DNA of 64,000 nt from Arboricoccus pini (GCF_900187945.1 NZ_FYEH01000005.1:248001-312000); one strand, 5' to 3'. Positions 28,882 to 37,613 are shown, numbered from the stretch's first letter. Notes: generated by a model from the letters alone, not told the origin. Translations and numbers: made by a program.

Positions 28882-30111
28882 ATGAGGTTGCGCCAAGGTT
28901 GGCTGCTAGCGGGAATCTGCGCGTTGGCGCTCTCCGCCGGAACCGCGCATGCCGCCACCGAGATCAGGGTCGTTGTCGCGCACTATAGTGACGCCACGGC
29001 GCCGATCTTCGAAGGAATGGCCAAAGACTTCGAGCATGCGCATCCCGACGTGAAAATTAGAGTTGAAGACGTTTCTTGGGACAATCTCCAGCAGCGGCTG
29101 ACGACAGATATCGCGGGCGGCACGCCACCTGACCTCGCCATCGTTGGCACGCGCTGGCTCCTCGACTATGCGAGTCAGGATGTGGCCGAACCCCTCGATT
29201 CCTATATGACCCAAGAATTCAAGGATCGCTTCATCGGCGATTTTCTCAAGCCTTCCGTCATCAATGGCAAGACCTATGGGCTGCCGGTGGCGGCGTCCGT
29301 CAGATCGATGTTCTACAATAAGGATCTTCTGGCCAAGGCAGGCGTCAATGGGCCACCCGCAACCTGGGACGATTTTCTCGCCGCTGCCAAGAGCGTCAAG
29401 GCCAAGAGCGGCGGCGCGTACGCTTTCGGACTACAAGGAAAGGAACTCGAGACCGACGTCTATTGGTACTATGCCCTCTGGACGATGGGCGGCAATCTGA
29501 TCGAAAATGGGAAGAGTGGCATAGCCAGCCCAGCGGGGATCAAGGCTGCGACGCTCTACAAGGAACTGATCGACGAAGGTTTAACTCAGCCTGAGCCCAC
29601 AGGCGCCAACCGCCAGGACGTCGAATCACTTTTTAAGCAGGGCCGGGCGGCCATGATCTTCACAGGGCCCTATATGCGAGGCCAGATCGCCAAAGAAGCG
29701 CCCACGCTCAACTATGGCATTGCTCCTATCCCCAAAGGGACGACCGCGGCGACCTACGGTGTTACCGACAGCATCGTTCTCTTTAAGGATTCTTCGCACA
29801 AGGACGTCGCCTGGAAGTTTCTCGAGGAACAGGCATTCAGCCCCAAATGGCGGACTGAGTTCACGCTCAAAGAGGGATTTCTGCCTATCACTAAGGCCGA
29901 AGCCGCCGATCCGACATTTGCAAATGATCCAGGGCTGAAGGCACTGACTGCTCTTTTGCCCAGCGCACGGTTCGCTCCATTGATTCCCAACTGGGAGGAG
30001 ATGGCGGATGCGACCATGGCCGCTTTGCAGCAAATCTACCTGGGTGACGCTAAGCCGGAGGACGCACTCAAGTCGGCGGCAGACAAGATCGATGGATTGA
30101 TCAAGCCCTAG
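28882..30111 (+). CDS. Carbohydrate/polyol ABC transporter substrate-binding protein
   Basis: 409-residue family 1 extracellular solute-binding protein. A clear Sec signal peptide (WLLAGICALALSAGTAHA) ends at about residue 25. The mature part has the family features: FEHAHPDVKIRVEDVSWDNL, GGTPPDLAIVGTRWL, and YGLPVAASVRSMFYNKDLL. It heads an operon with two permeases and lies immediately before glpK, glpR and glpD, so glycerol or a glycerol-containing compound is the likely ligand; the sequence alone does not prove this. The first permease follows after 22 bp. No ATPase gene is present in the cluster. Confidence 0.82.
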   Translation: MRLRQGWLLAGICALALSAGTAHAATEIRVVVAHYSDATAPIFEGMAKDFEHAHPDVKIRVEDVSWDNLQQRLTTDIAGGTPPDLAIVGTRWLLDYASQDVAEPLDSYMTQEFKDRFIGDFLKPSVINGKTYGLPVAASVRSMFYNKDLLAKAGVNGPPATWDDFLAAAKSVKAKSGGAYAFGLQGKELETDVYWYYALWTMGGNLIENGKSGIASPAGIKAATLYKELIDEGLTQPEPTGANRQDVESLFKQGRAAMIFTGPYMRGQIAKEAPTLNYGIAPIPKGTTAATYGVTDSIVLFKDSSHKDVAWKFLEEQAFSPKWRTEFTLKEGFLPITKAEAADPTFANDPGLKALTALLPSARFAPLIPNWEEMADATMAALQQIYLGDAKPEDALKSAADKIDGLIKP

Positions 30112-30133
30112 CGCTAAAGGATGTGATCCTCTG

Positions 30134-31021
30134 ATGAGACGCCATACCGGTGTAAGCGGATTCTTGGCCTTCGTCATGATCCTGCCGAGCATAGTGCTGA
30201 CCCTTTGGACAGTCGGCTATCCGGTCGTCGATATCGCCGTCACGTCGATTCACAGCGTCAATCGCTTCGGGCGGACGACCGGCTTTGTCGGTCTCGCCAA
30301 CTTTGCGGCATTGTTGGCAGACCCGATCTTTGTTGCCAGCTTCTGGCGTACCTTGATTTGGACGGCCTCCGTCGTCGCCGGCACGATTTTGGTATCCTTA
30401 CCGATAGCGCTGGTCCTCCAGGAGGACTTCGCCGGCAGAGGCTTGGCCCGGGTAATTATTATGCTGCCCTGGGCCATTTCGCTCACCATGAACGCCGTCG
30501 TCTGGCGCTGGATCCTGAACGGCCAATACGGGATGCTGAATGCGCTGCTTTTCGATCTTGGCCTGATCGATGGGCCGGTTGAGTGGTTGGCCCAGGCAAG
30601 GCCTGCATTCATGATCGAAATCGCTATTGGCATATTTGTCTCGATGCCCTTTACGGTGACCATCCTTTTGGGCGGTCTCGCTTCCCTGCCGAGCGAGATT
30701 TACGAAGCCGCGCGCGTTGACGGCGCCAGCGCAATTATGCGCTTTCGTGCGCTCACGCTGCCGTTGCTCAAGCCTTTCATCAACATGGCCATCGTTTTGA
30801 ATATCATCTACGTCTTCAACTCGTTTCCGATCATCTGGGTCTTGACGCAGGGAGATCCGGCCAACTCGACCGACATCCTCGTCACTTATCTTTATAAACT
30901 CGCCTTTCGATATGGCCGCCTCGACCTCGCCGCTGCCATGTCGATCGTCATGCTGCTGATTCTACTCGTCTTTTCGGTTGCTTACGCCAGCATGGCGATG
31001 CGGAGCCAATCTGCAGAATGA
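30134..31021 (+). CDS. Carbohydrate ABC transporter permease, MalF/UgpA type
   Basis: 295 residues with six predicted transmembrane segments, the first being FLAFVMILPSIVLTLWTVGY. The cytoplasmic EAA loop that docks the ATPase is YEAARVDGASAIMRFRALTLPLLKP. The second half includes the family's FNSFPIIWVLTQGDPANSTDILVTYLYK stretch (only its start, FNSFPIIWVLTQGDP, is strictly conserved). The stop overlaps the next permease start by four bases (ATGA at 31018-31021). Confidence 0.87.
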   Translation: MRRHTGVSGFLAFVMILPSIVLTLWTVGYPVVDIAVTSIHSVNRFGRTTGFVGLANFAALLADPIFVASFWRTLIWTASVVAGTILVSLPIALVLQEDFAGRGLARVIIMLPWAISLTMNAVVWRWILNGQYGMLNALLFDLGLIDGPVEWLAQARPAFMIEIAIGIFVSMPFTVTILLGGLASLPSEIYEAARVDGASAIMRFRALTLPLLKPFINMAIVLNIIYVFNSFPIIWVLTQGDPANSTDILVTYLYKLAFRYGRLDLAAAMSIVMLLILLVFSVAYASMAMRSQSAE

Positions 31022-31848
31022 CTTCACGCCAACGTCGTACCGTGCTGAGCTGGCTGTTCTTGGCGCCTGTGGTCATTGTCATATTGTTTCCCTATGTGGT
31101 GATGGTTTCCACGGCACTAAAGCCATCGGACGAAATCTTCGTCTTTCCGCCACGCTGGCTACCATCAAGACTGGCGTTCGAGAATCTTTCGGCCATGTGG
31201 GTCTCGACAGGCTTTGGTCGTGCCCTCCTGAACAGTCTGATCGTTGGTTTTGGTCAGACGTTGCTTTGCATTATCTTTGCCATCCCCGCGGCCTATGCTA
31301 CCGCCCGTCTGACATTCACGGGTTCCAAGCTTTATCGTCAGTTTCTGTTGGTCACGCAGATGCTCTCGCCGATCGTCCTGGTGATCGGCCTCTTTCGATT
31401 TATTGCAGGGCTAGGTCTCATCGATTCCCTGCTCGCGCTCATCTTGACCGGTGCTGCATTCAATCTCGCCTTCGCCATCTGGATGCTGCAATCTTTTATG
31501 GCGACCATCCCTCGTGAGATCGAAGAGGCTGCCTGGATCGATGGGGCCAGCCGCATCCAGAGTCTTGTGTTGGTCTTCTTGCCTCTGGCTGCACCGGCCC
31601 TCGCAGTGACCTGCATCTTCACTTTCATCGCCAGTTGGAATGAATTTGCGCTCGCGCTCACTTTGTTGCGCTCAGGGGATCAGGCAACCTTGCCGCTTCG
31701 CATCTTCACGCTGGTCGGTGGAGCGTATCGAATTGAATGGCAGCAGGTCATGGCGGCGACTACGCTCTCGACCCTTCCGGTCGCATTGATCTTCGCCTTC
31801 CTGCAAAGACGATTGGTCAGCGGTCTGGCTCTCGGTGCTGTAAAGTAG
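31018..31848 (+). CDS. Carbohydrate ABC transporter permease, MalG/UgpE type
   Basis: 276 residues, six transmembrane segments. It opens with the MalG-type LFLAPVVIVILFPYVVMVSTALKP and has the EAA loop IEEAAWIDGASRIQSLVLVFLPL and the FIASWNEFALALTLL segment. It pairs with the permease upstream. A 123-bp gap carrying the inverted 16-mer at 31931-31946 separates it from glpK, so glpK may have its own promoter in addition to read-through. Confidence 0.87.
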   Translation: MTSRQRRTVLSWLFLAPVVIVILFPYVVMVSTALKPSDEIFVFPPRWLPSRLAFENLSAMWVSTGFGRALLNSLIVGFGQTLLCIIFAIPAAYATARLTFTGSKLYRQFLLVTQMLSPIVLVIGLFRFIAGLGLIDSLLALILTGAAFNLAFAIWMLQSFMATIPREIEEAAWIDGASRIQSLVLVFLPLAAPALAVTCIFTFIASWNEFALALTLLRSGDQATLPLRIFTLVGGAYRIEWQQVMAATTLSTLPVALIFAFLQRRLVSGLALGAVK

Positions 31849-31930
31849 AGGGTCTGGGATGGATCGTCGTGCGGCTGACGGAGAGTCGCCCCAAGTATCT
31901 GGCCTTTGCGTTCGGGTCGTGCCAAAAAAA

Positions 31931-31946
31931 ATTCGAAAACGAAAAT
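31931..31946. promoter_or_regulatory. Probable GlpR operator upstream of glpK
   Basis: ATTCGAAAACGAAAAT, containing the inverted half-sites TTCG-AAAA-CGAA, lies 25 bp before the glpK ATG. Its reverse complement shares 15 consecutive bases with the element at 34304-34318 before glpD. Escherichia coli GlpR operators also use TTCG/CGAA half-sites. That the local GlpR binds here is inferred from the paired placement. Confidence 0.65.
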
Positions 31947-31971
31947 CAATCGCAGTCAGGGAGCTTGGTGG

Positions 31972-33516
31972 ATGACGGCGACCGCAATGCGCGGGCCATA
32001 CCTCTTGGCGCTTGACCAAGGTACGACTAGCACTCGAGCCATCATTTTCGATCGCGCGGCCAGGCTGGTAGGCAGCGCACAGCGGGAACTGCAGCAGTTC
32101 TATCCGCATGACGGCATGGTTGAGCACGATCCCGAGCATATCTGGGCGGACACTGTCGCCGTCATCCGCAAGGCCATCCAGCGTGCGGGTCTGGAGGCCG
32201 CCGACATTACGGCAATCGGCATCACCAATCAGCGCGAAACAACTCTGGTCTGGGACAGGCGGACAGGTGAGCCTGTGCACAAGGCCATTGTATGGCAGGA
32301 TCGGCGAACAGCAGCGTTCTGTCGGCAATTGCAGCGGTCGGGACTGGAACCTCTGGTCCAAGAGCGTACTGGTCTGCTGATCGACCCTTATTTCTGCGCC
32401 ACCAAGCTTGTCTGGATCCTCGATCATGTCGAAGGCACCAGAGCTCGTGCAGAACGGGGCGAGTTGGCCTTTGGCACCGTCGACAGCTTCCTTCTTTGGC
32501 GCTTCACTAGCGGTCGCGTGCACAAGACCGATGCCACCAACGCCTCCCGGACAATGCTTTTCGATATCGAGCGGCAGTGCTGGGACGACGACCTGCTCGA
32601 GGCTTTCAACATTCCGCCCTCGCTCCTGCCGGAGGTGGTGGACTGCGCCGGTGAATTCGGCCTTACCCAGCGCGAACTCTTTGGCAGCGCCATTGCCATT
32701 GCTGGGGTGGCTGGCGATCAGCAGGCGGCGACTTTTGGTCAGGCATGCTTCGAGCCCGGCATGCTCAAGAGCACGTACGGGACGGGATGTTTCGCGCTCC
32801 TTAATACCGGCGACAAGGCCGTTAGGTCGACCAATCGATTGTTGACGACCGTCGCCTATCGCCTCGACGGTCGGCCGACCTTCGCTATTGAGGGTTCGAT
32901 CTTCGTTGCAGGCGCGGCTTTGCAATGGCTGCGCGACGAATTGCGGATGATCTGGACCGCAGCCGAATCGGAGGCCATCGCCGGGAGCCTGCCAGATAGC
33001 GGCGGGGTCTACATGGTTCCGGCCTTCACGGGGCTTGGGGCGCCTTACTGGGACCCCGATGCGCGCGGCGCCATCTTTGGTCTGACGCGCGATACGAACG
33101 GAAGGCACCTCGTGCGTGCTGCTTTGGATGCCGTGGCCTATCAGACCGCCGATCTTACGGCGGCATTCGCGGAAGATCTCCGGCACGCCGGGCTCGAGCG
33201 ACAACGGGCAGATGCGCCTCTTGTCATCCGTGTGGATGGGGGCATGGTCGCTAATAATCGCCTCTGCCAATCCTTGGCCGATTATTGCGCCTGCACGATC
33301 GAACGCCCGGCGGTCACCGAGACGACGGCGCTGGGTGCGGCTTTTCTGGCCGGCCTTGCGACGGGTGTCTATGAGACGAAGGCCGACATTGCCGCGATCT
33401 GGCAGCGAGGCGCTCAGTTCAATCCCGAACTCGATACGGACCTGCGAGTCGCCCATCTCAAGGGATGGCACGACGCGGTCAGCCGAGTACGGAGCAATTC
33501 CGCAGAGGGCTTGTGA
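31972..33516 (+). CDS. glpK: Glycerol kinase
   Basis: 514-residue FGGY-family kinase making sn-glycerol 3-phosphate from glycerol and ATP. ATG 31972 follows CAGGGAG; the frame is open upstream to 31906 but through the operator. Motifs: YLLALDQGTTSTRAIIFD (phosphate-1 loop), GITNQRETTLVWDRRTG, KSTYGTGCFALLNTG, GAPYWDPDARGAIFGLTR, and the C-terminal RVDGGMVANNRLCQSLADY. Overlaps glpR by four bases (GTGA at 33513-33516). Confidence 0.95.
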   Translation: MTATAMRGPYLLALDQGTTSTRAIIFDRAARLVGSAQRELQQFYPHDGMVEHDPEHIWADTVAVIRKAIQRAGLEAADITAIGITNQRETTLVWDRRTGEPVHKAIVWQDRRTAAFCRQLQRSGLEPLVQERTGLLIDPYFCATKLVWILDHVEGTRARAERGELAFGTVDSFLLWRFTSGRVHKTDATNASRTMLFDIERQCWDDDLLEAFNIPPSLLPEVVDCAGEFGLTQRELFGSAIAIAGVAGDQQAATFGQACFEPGMLKSTYGTGCFALLNTGDKAVRSTNRLLTTVAYRLDGRPTFAIEGSIFVAGAALQWLRDELRMIWTAAESEAIAGSLPDSGGVYMVPAFTGLGAPYWDPDARGAIFGLTRDTNGRHLVRAALDAVAYQTADLTAAFAEDLRHAGLERQRADAPLVIRVDGGMVANNRLCQSLADYCACTIERPAVTETTALGAAFLAGLATGVYETKADIAAIWQRGAQFNPELDTDLRVAHLKGWHDAVSRVRSNSAEGL

Positions 33517-34292
33517 CGAGAGCTGGCAATCGTGAGGCGGAGCGGCATCGCGCCATTGTCGATCTGGTCCAGCGAGACGGATTCGCCGCGATCGAGAACT
33601 TATCGCAGCAATTTGCGGTAACGCCGCAGACTATTCGCCGAGACATCAATGCGCTTGTCGGGCAGGGACTGCTGCGTCGCTATCACGGTGGCGCAGGGTT
33701 GCCTTCCTCGATCGAGAACATTGCCTATCCGGCTCGACAGATTCTGCATTTAAAAGAAAAGCAGGCGATCGCTCGCTTGGCCGCGACGCAGATTCCAGAC
33801 GCCGCGTCGCTCTTCATAAACATCGGCACGACGACGGAAGAAGTCGCCAAGGCGCTCCTCGGTCATCGTCAGTTGCGGGTGATAACAAACAACCTGAACG
33901 TGGCGGCTCTCCTGGCGCAAAAGGAAGATTTCGAGGTCATTGTCGCGGGGGGTGTCGTGCGCACACGCGACCGCGGCATCGTCGGGGAAGCGACGCTTGA
34001 TCTCATCCGCCAGTTCAAGGTGGATTTCGGCATCATCGGCATCAGTGGAATCGATTTCGACGGCACTCTCTTGGATTATGATTATCGAGAGGTGCGCGTC
34101 ACTCAGGCAATTATCGTGAACTCGCGGCGCGTCCTCATGGTTTCGGACCATACTAAGTTCGGTCGTGCCGCCATGGTGCGTGTCGGAAGCATTGCCGAGA
34201 TCGACTTGCTCTTTACCGACCGTGAGCCCCCGGCGGCAATGACCACCTTGCTTCGCGAGGCAGGTGGCCAGCTTTTCGTCGCCGATTCCTAA
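33513..34292 (+). CDS. glpR: DeoR-family glycerol-3-phosphate regulon repressor
   Basis: 259 residues from GTG 33513, which overlaps the glpK stop (GTGA); the frame continues upstream but inside glpK. The N-terminal DeoR winged helix-turn-helix (about 8-60) includes VTPQTIRRDINALVGQGLLRRYHGGA. The C-terminal sensor domain (about 75-255) has FINIGTTTEEVAKAL, NNLNVAALLA and DHTKFGRAAMVRVGSI, the sugar-phosphate-binding isomerase-like fold. By family it should release DNA when glycerol 3-phosphate binds. Its placement between glpK and glpD and the two matching operator-like elements support the GlpR role. Confidence 0.88.
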   Translation: MTRAGNREAERHRAIVDLVQRDGFAAIENLSQQFAVTPQTIRRDINALVGQGLLRRYHGGAGLPSSIENIAYPARQILHLKEKQAIARLAATQIPDAASLFINIGTTTEEVAKALLGHRQLRVITNNLNVAALLAQKEDFEVIVAGGVVRTRDRGIVGEATLDLIRQFKVDFGIIGISGIDFDGTLLDYDYREVRVTQAIIVNSRRVLMVSDHTKFGRAAMVRVGSIAEIDLLFTDREPPAAMTTLLREAGGQLFVADS

Positions 34293-34303
34293 GGAGCATA
34301 ATT

Positions 34304-34319
34304 ATTTTCGTTTTCGAAA
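34304..34319. promoter_or_regulatory. Probable GlpR operator upstream of glpD
   Basis: ATTTTCGTTTTCGAAA, an inverted repeat TTTCG-TTTT-CGAAA, sits 12 bp after the glpR stop and about 70 bp before the glpD start. It is the same element, in the opposite orientation, as at 31931-31946. Confidence 0.65.
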
Positions 34320-34322
34320 GGC

Positions 34323-34334
34323 AAATGATCATTT
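34323..34334. repeat. 12-bp perfect palindrome next to the glpD operator
   Basis: AAATGATCATTT is a perfect palindrome three bases after the TTTCG/CGAAA element and 55 bp before the glpD start. It could be a second regulator site or part of the promoter region. Confidence 0.4.
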
Positions 34335-34389
34335 AAAGACATTAAATGAGATGGTGGCGTATCTGCCATGAGTGGGGAGCAGGAATATC

Positions 34390-35937
34390 GTGGGCTCAAG
34401 GGGTACGCCGACCTCAACGAGTACCGACGACGCCTCAATCGACGATTTGCTGATCGTCGGCGGGGGGATCAACGGCGTCGGCATTGCCCGTGATGCGGCG
34501 GGTCGTGGCCTGAAGGTTACGCTCGTCGAACAGGACGATCTGGCGCGCCACACATCCTCTTGGTCTTCCAAGCTCATTCATGGCGGCCTTCGTTATCTCG
34601 AGCACCGTGAGTTTCGACTGGTGCGCGAGGCGTTGCAGGAGCGGCTCGTGTTGCTTCGTCTGGCACCGCATCTGGTGTCCCCCCTCCGCTTTGTCCTGCC
34701 GCATAGTCCGGAGCAGCGCCCCGCCTGGATAATCCGGCTTGGCCTCTTCCTCTATGATCATCTAAGCAGCCGCGGCTGCCTGCCGGGCTCTGGTCCCGTC
34801 TGCCTGGAGGATACGCCTGAGGGCGCGCCTTTGCGCCCCTGGGTCAAGCGGGCTTTCACCTATGCCGATTGCGCCGTCGACGATAGCCGGCTGGTGGTCG
34901 TCAACGCGATCGACGCCCGTGAGCGCGGTGCCAGGATCAGGACGCGTACGCGGTGCCTAGGGGCGGTTCGCGAGGCCGATCATTGGCGCGTGACTTTGGA
35001 GGACCGGGCAAGCGGCCGGAAGGAAGAACGCTTCTGCCGCATTCTCGTGAACGCGGCCGGCCCCTGGGTGTCCGCCTTCCTTCAGTCGGGACTGGGGTTT
35101 AATGGCCCCTCGCGCGTCCGCTTGGTCAAGGGCAGTCACATCGTCGTGCGGAGACTCTATGAGGGCGACCACGCCTACATCCTCCAGAACGACGACCGGC
35201 GTATCGTCTTCGTGATCCCTTATCGCGATCACTACAGCCTGATCGGCACGACCGATGTTTCGGAGGAGGGGCCACCAAGAGAAGTTGCGATCAGCGATGC
35301 GGAAATCGACTATCTTTGCGGCGTCGTGAACCGATATTTGGCCCAGCCCATCACGGCCGACGCCATTGTCTGGTCCTTTGCGGGCATCCGCCCGCTCTAT
35401 GATGATGCAAGTTCCAATCCTTCCGCTGTTACACGGGATTACGTCTTCGATCTGGATGCCCCTGGCGGCCGGGCACCGCTGCTGTCGATTTTCGGTGGTA
35501 AGTTGACGACCTACCGTCGTCTGGCTGAGCACGCGCTGGCCAAACTCGAGCCGTTGATCCCCGGGCTGGCGCCTCCCTGGACGGCAAATGCCTGTTTGCC
35601 GGGCGGGGACATGCCCAATGGCGACCTCCTCACATTCGCCAGCGGATTTGCGCAAAGACACCGATGGCTGCCAGCGCCGGTCGCATTGCGGCTAGCCCGT
35701 GCCTATGGCACGCGGGCCGATCGTATCGTGGGCAAGGCTCGCTCCGTTGACGACATGGGTGGTGACATAGGCTCGGGCCTAACACCAGCGGAGATAGACT
35801 ATCTCGTCCGCGAGGAGTGGGTCTGCACGGCCGACGATGTGCTCTGGCGACGAACCAAGCTCGGTCTGGAGGCACCCCCGTCTCTGGTCGATGCGATTGA
35901 TGCTCACATCCATCCACTTTTGCGAGAGAGCGCCTGA
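34390..35937 (+). CDS. glpD: Glycerol-3-phosphate dehydrogenase, FAD-dependent, aerobic
   Basis: Membrane-associated flavoenzyme oxidising glycerol 3-phosphate to dihydroxyacetone phosphate and passing electrons to quinone. Motifs: DDLLIVGGGINGVGIARDAAG (Rossmann FAD site), HTSSWSSKLIHGGLRYLEH, DDSRLVVVNAIDARERGA, NAAGPWVSAFL and IGTTDVSEEGPP. The C-terminal domain includes GKLTTYRRLAEHAL. GTG 34390, nine bases after GGGGAG, gives 515 residues; another GTG at 34372 lacks a good ribosome-binding site. ATG 34368 is out of frame. The gene has its own operator-like region. Confidence 0.93.
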   Translation: MGSRGTPTSTSTDDASIDDLLIVGGGINGVGIARDAAGRGLKVTLVEQDDLARHTSSWSSKLIHGGLRYLEHREFRLVREALQERLVLLRLAPHLVSPLRFVLPHSPEQRPAWIIRLGLFLYDHLSSRGCLPGSGPVCLEDTPEGAPLRPWVKRAFTYADCAVDDSRLVVVNAIDARERGARIRTRTRCLGAVREADHWRVTLEDRASGRKEERFCRILVNAAGPWVSAFLQSGLGFNGPSRVRLVKGSHIVVRRLYEGDHAYILQNDDRRIVFVIPYRDHYSLIGTTDVSEEGPPREVAISDAEIDYLCGVVNRYLAQPITADAIVWSFAGIRPLYDDASSNPSAVTRDYVFDLDAPGGRAPLLSIFGGKLTTYRRLAEHALAKLEPLIPGLAPPWTANACLPGGDMPNGDLLTFASGFAQRHRWLPAPVALRLARAYGTRADRIVGKARSVDDMGGDIGSGLTPAEIDYLVREEWVCTADDVLWRRTKLGLEAPPSLVDAIDAHIHPLLRESA

Positions 35938-35940
35938 CGC

Positions 35941-36215
35941 TTGCAGCTGATCACGGCGATGGCGCCAAAGCTGAGCTATAACGTGCCTGATTATGCCAAG
36001 CTGACGCAGCTTTGGTCGGCGAATGTCGCCGAGGCTGTCACCGACAAAAAGCCGCCGCCAAGCAGCAAGATCAGGTCGTAGCCCGTCTTGTGCAGGCCAA
36101 GATTGCCGGGGAGCGTGCGGCCAAGCTCAACAAGGAAAAAGATGCGAAGGTCTTGGTATGGCAAGCCGGGCGACCTTAAGCCAAGCTCATCATGCCGGAC
36201 GACGTCCGGCGTTAA
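35941..36215 (+). pseudogene. Remnant of a second carbohydrate ABC substrate-binding protein (C-terminus)
   Basis: Right after glpD, the frame from 35941 reads KLSYNVPDYAKLTQLWSANV, then breaks at the A5 run 36046-36050. In the shifted frame it continues AAKQQDQVVARL and later AAKLNKEKDAKV. An in-frame TAA at 36177 is followed, in the same frame, by AKLIMPDDVRR and a final TAA at 36213. This matches the C-terminal end, with its Lys/Asn/Glu-rich tail and a PKAKL-like motif, of polyol-type solute-binding proteins. The front of the gene is missing. The intact binding protein at 28882 lacks this tail, so this is a different subfamily. Confidence 0.6.
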
Positions 36216-36311
36216 AGGGACTCCTGACCGCGATCAGCCGGCCGGGCGCGCTCTTGGTTGGCCGGCTGCGGGCATTCGCTTAAAAGGCATCGCGATGCGT
36301 CGCAATGGCTA

Positions 36312-37613
36312 TCAGATACGTGACTGTTCGGCTGGATCCGCAGCCGAATCCCAGATCAGGCGCGGATCGAAAGTCTCTGCCGCCAGCATGGTCAAGACGA
36401 CGACGGCGGCAAAGCAGAGCGCTCCCAGGCCCGGCTGGATGGTCGATAAAGAGCCGAAATTGACGAGGGCGACCAGCAGGGAGATCATGAAGATGTCAAC
36501 CATCGACCAGCGGCCGATCATTTCGATCACCGTATAAGCGAAGGTCCGCGTGCGACGTCGGTTGAGCCAGCCGCGCTGCACGCTGATCAAGAGCCAGGCA
36601 AGACCACACAGTTTGAGGATCGGCACCATGAGGCTGGCGCAGAAAACCAGGAGTGCGATCGGGAATTGCTTAGCGGCCACGAGTGCCAGGATGCCGCTAA
36701 AAATGGTGTCCGGCCAATTCTCGCCAAGATAGACCCAGTTCATGATCGGCAGCAAATTAGCCGGAATGTAGAGAATGGCAGCGGCGACGACGAGAGCCCA
36801 GGTGCGGGCAATCGAGGCCGGCTTTCGAATATGTAGAGGAGCAGCACAGCGCGAGCAGAAGGCGCTTAGGCGCGGCTTGCGCTCAGGTACCTCGTTCAAT
36901 TGGCGGCAGCTTTCGCAGGCGACAAGCCGATCGATTGGTGTCCCGGTGAGCTCGAATCGGTTCTGCCGCCTTATCCGTTCCCAGACCGCACGCTGCTCGT
37001 ACATCGCGTCCGCTGCCGCGAGGAGAATGATGACGATGGCGAGCGCGTAAATGCCTGGCTGCAGCGTGATCGAGACCCAGGTCGACATTTTCACATACGC
37101 AACCAGCACGCCCAAAAAGAGGATCTCCAGCATCGCCCACCGGCGCAGAGCGTGCATCAGTCGCAGCATGAAAAGCCCGCCTGGCAGAATATAACCGCAC
37201 GAGAGCGGCCCTAGGACCCAGATCGTAGCCAGCATGCGACCGGCAGGGAAAATCAGTGCGGCTGCACAGACCAGCAGGCCAAGTGGCCACATGCCTTCCT
37301 TTGCCAGCATGATGGGCCCGGTGAAGAGCGTTGCTGTGTGCGTGTTGCCAGCATAGGTGATCGACATGAATGGATAGAGATAGGCGGCGATAAAGGCCAC
37401 AAGTGCTGCGATATTCAGCGCAAGCACAGCCTGCAGGCTGCCGCGACGATCGCCGAAGAGCTTCGTGCGGCAGGCGCGGCAGGTAGCAACGCTGCCTCTA
37501 GGAATGCCGCGCGCACGATGGAGTGTGCCGCAGGCGGGACAGGCAAGGAGGGCTACAGGCCTTAGTCGCGAGACCAATCTTTCGGCTTCTGGCTGTCCGA
37601 CCAGATCATCCAT
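36312..37613 (-). CDS. Paraquat-inducible protein A-like membrane protein
   Basis: 433-residue inner-membrane protein built of two PqiA repeats. Each repeat opens with a zinc-ribbon: CPACGTLHRARG...CRAC near residue 24, and CESCRQLNEV...CSRC near 230. Each is followed by about four transmembrane segments; PFMSITYAGN and LLPIMNWVYLGE are the paired loops. In Escherichia coli PqiA works with the MCE protein PqiB in transport between the membranes, but no pqiB or MCE gene follows here. Downstream lies only the decayed binding-protein tail. Confidence 0.85.
   Translation of the reverse strand: MDDLVGQPEAERLVSRLRPVALLACPACGTLHRARGIPRGSVATCRACRTKLFGDRRGSLQAVLALNIAALVAFIAAYLYPFMSITYAGNTHTATLFTGPIMLAKEGMWPLGLLVCAAALIFPAGRMLATIWVLGPLSCGYILPGGLFMLRLMHALRRWAMLEILFLGVLVAYVKMSTWVSITLQPGIYALAIVIILLAAADAMYEQRAVWERIRRQNRFELTGTPIDRLVACESCRQLNEVPERKPRLSAFCSRCAAPLHIRKPASIARTWALVVAAAILYIPANLLPIMNWVYLGENWPDTIFSGILALVAAKQFPIALLVFCASLMVPILKLCGLAWLLISVQRGWLNRRRTRTFAYTVIEMIGRWSMVDIFMISLLVALVNFGSLSTIQPGLGALCFAAVVVLTMLAAETFDPRLIWDSAADPAEQSRI

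Noticed and set aside
31672-33471. 599-codon open frame antisense to glpK
   Set aside because: It mirrors the glpK reading frame; GC-rich genes often leave long antisense frames open. The translation has no domain-like sequence and would run through the glpK operator.
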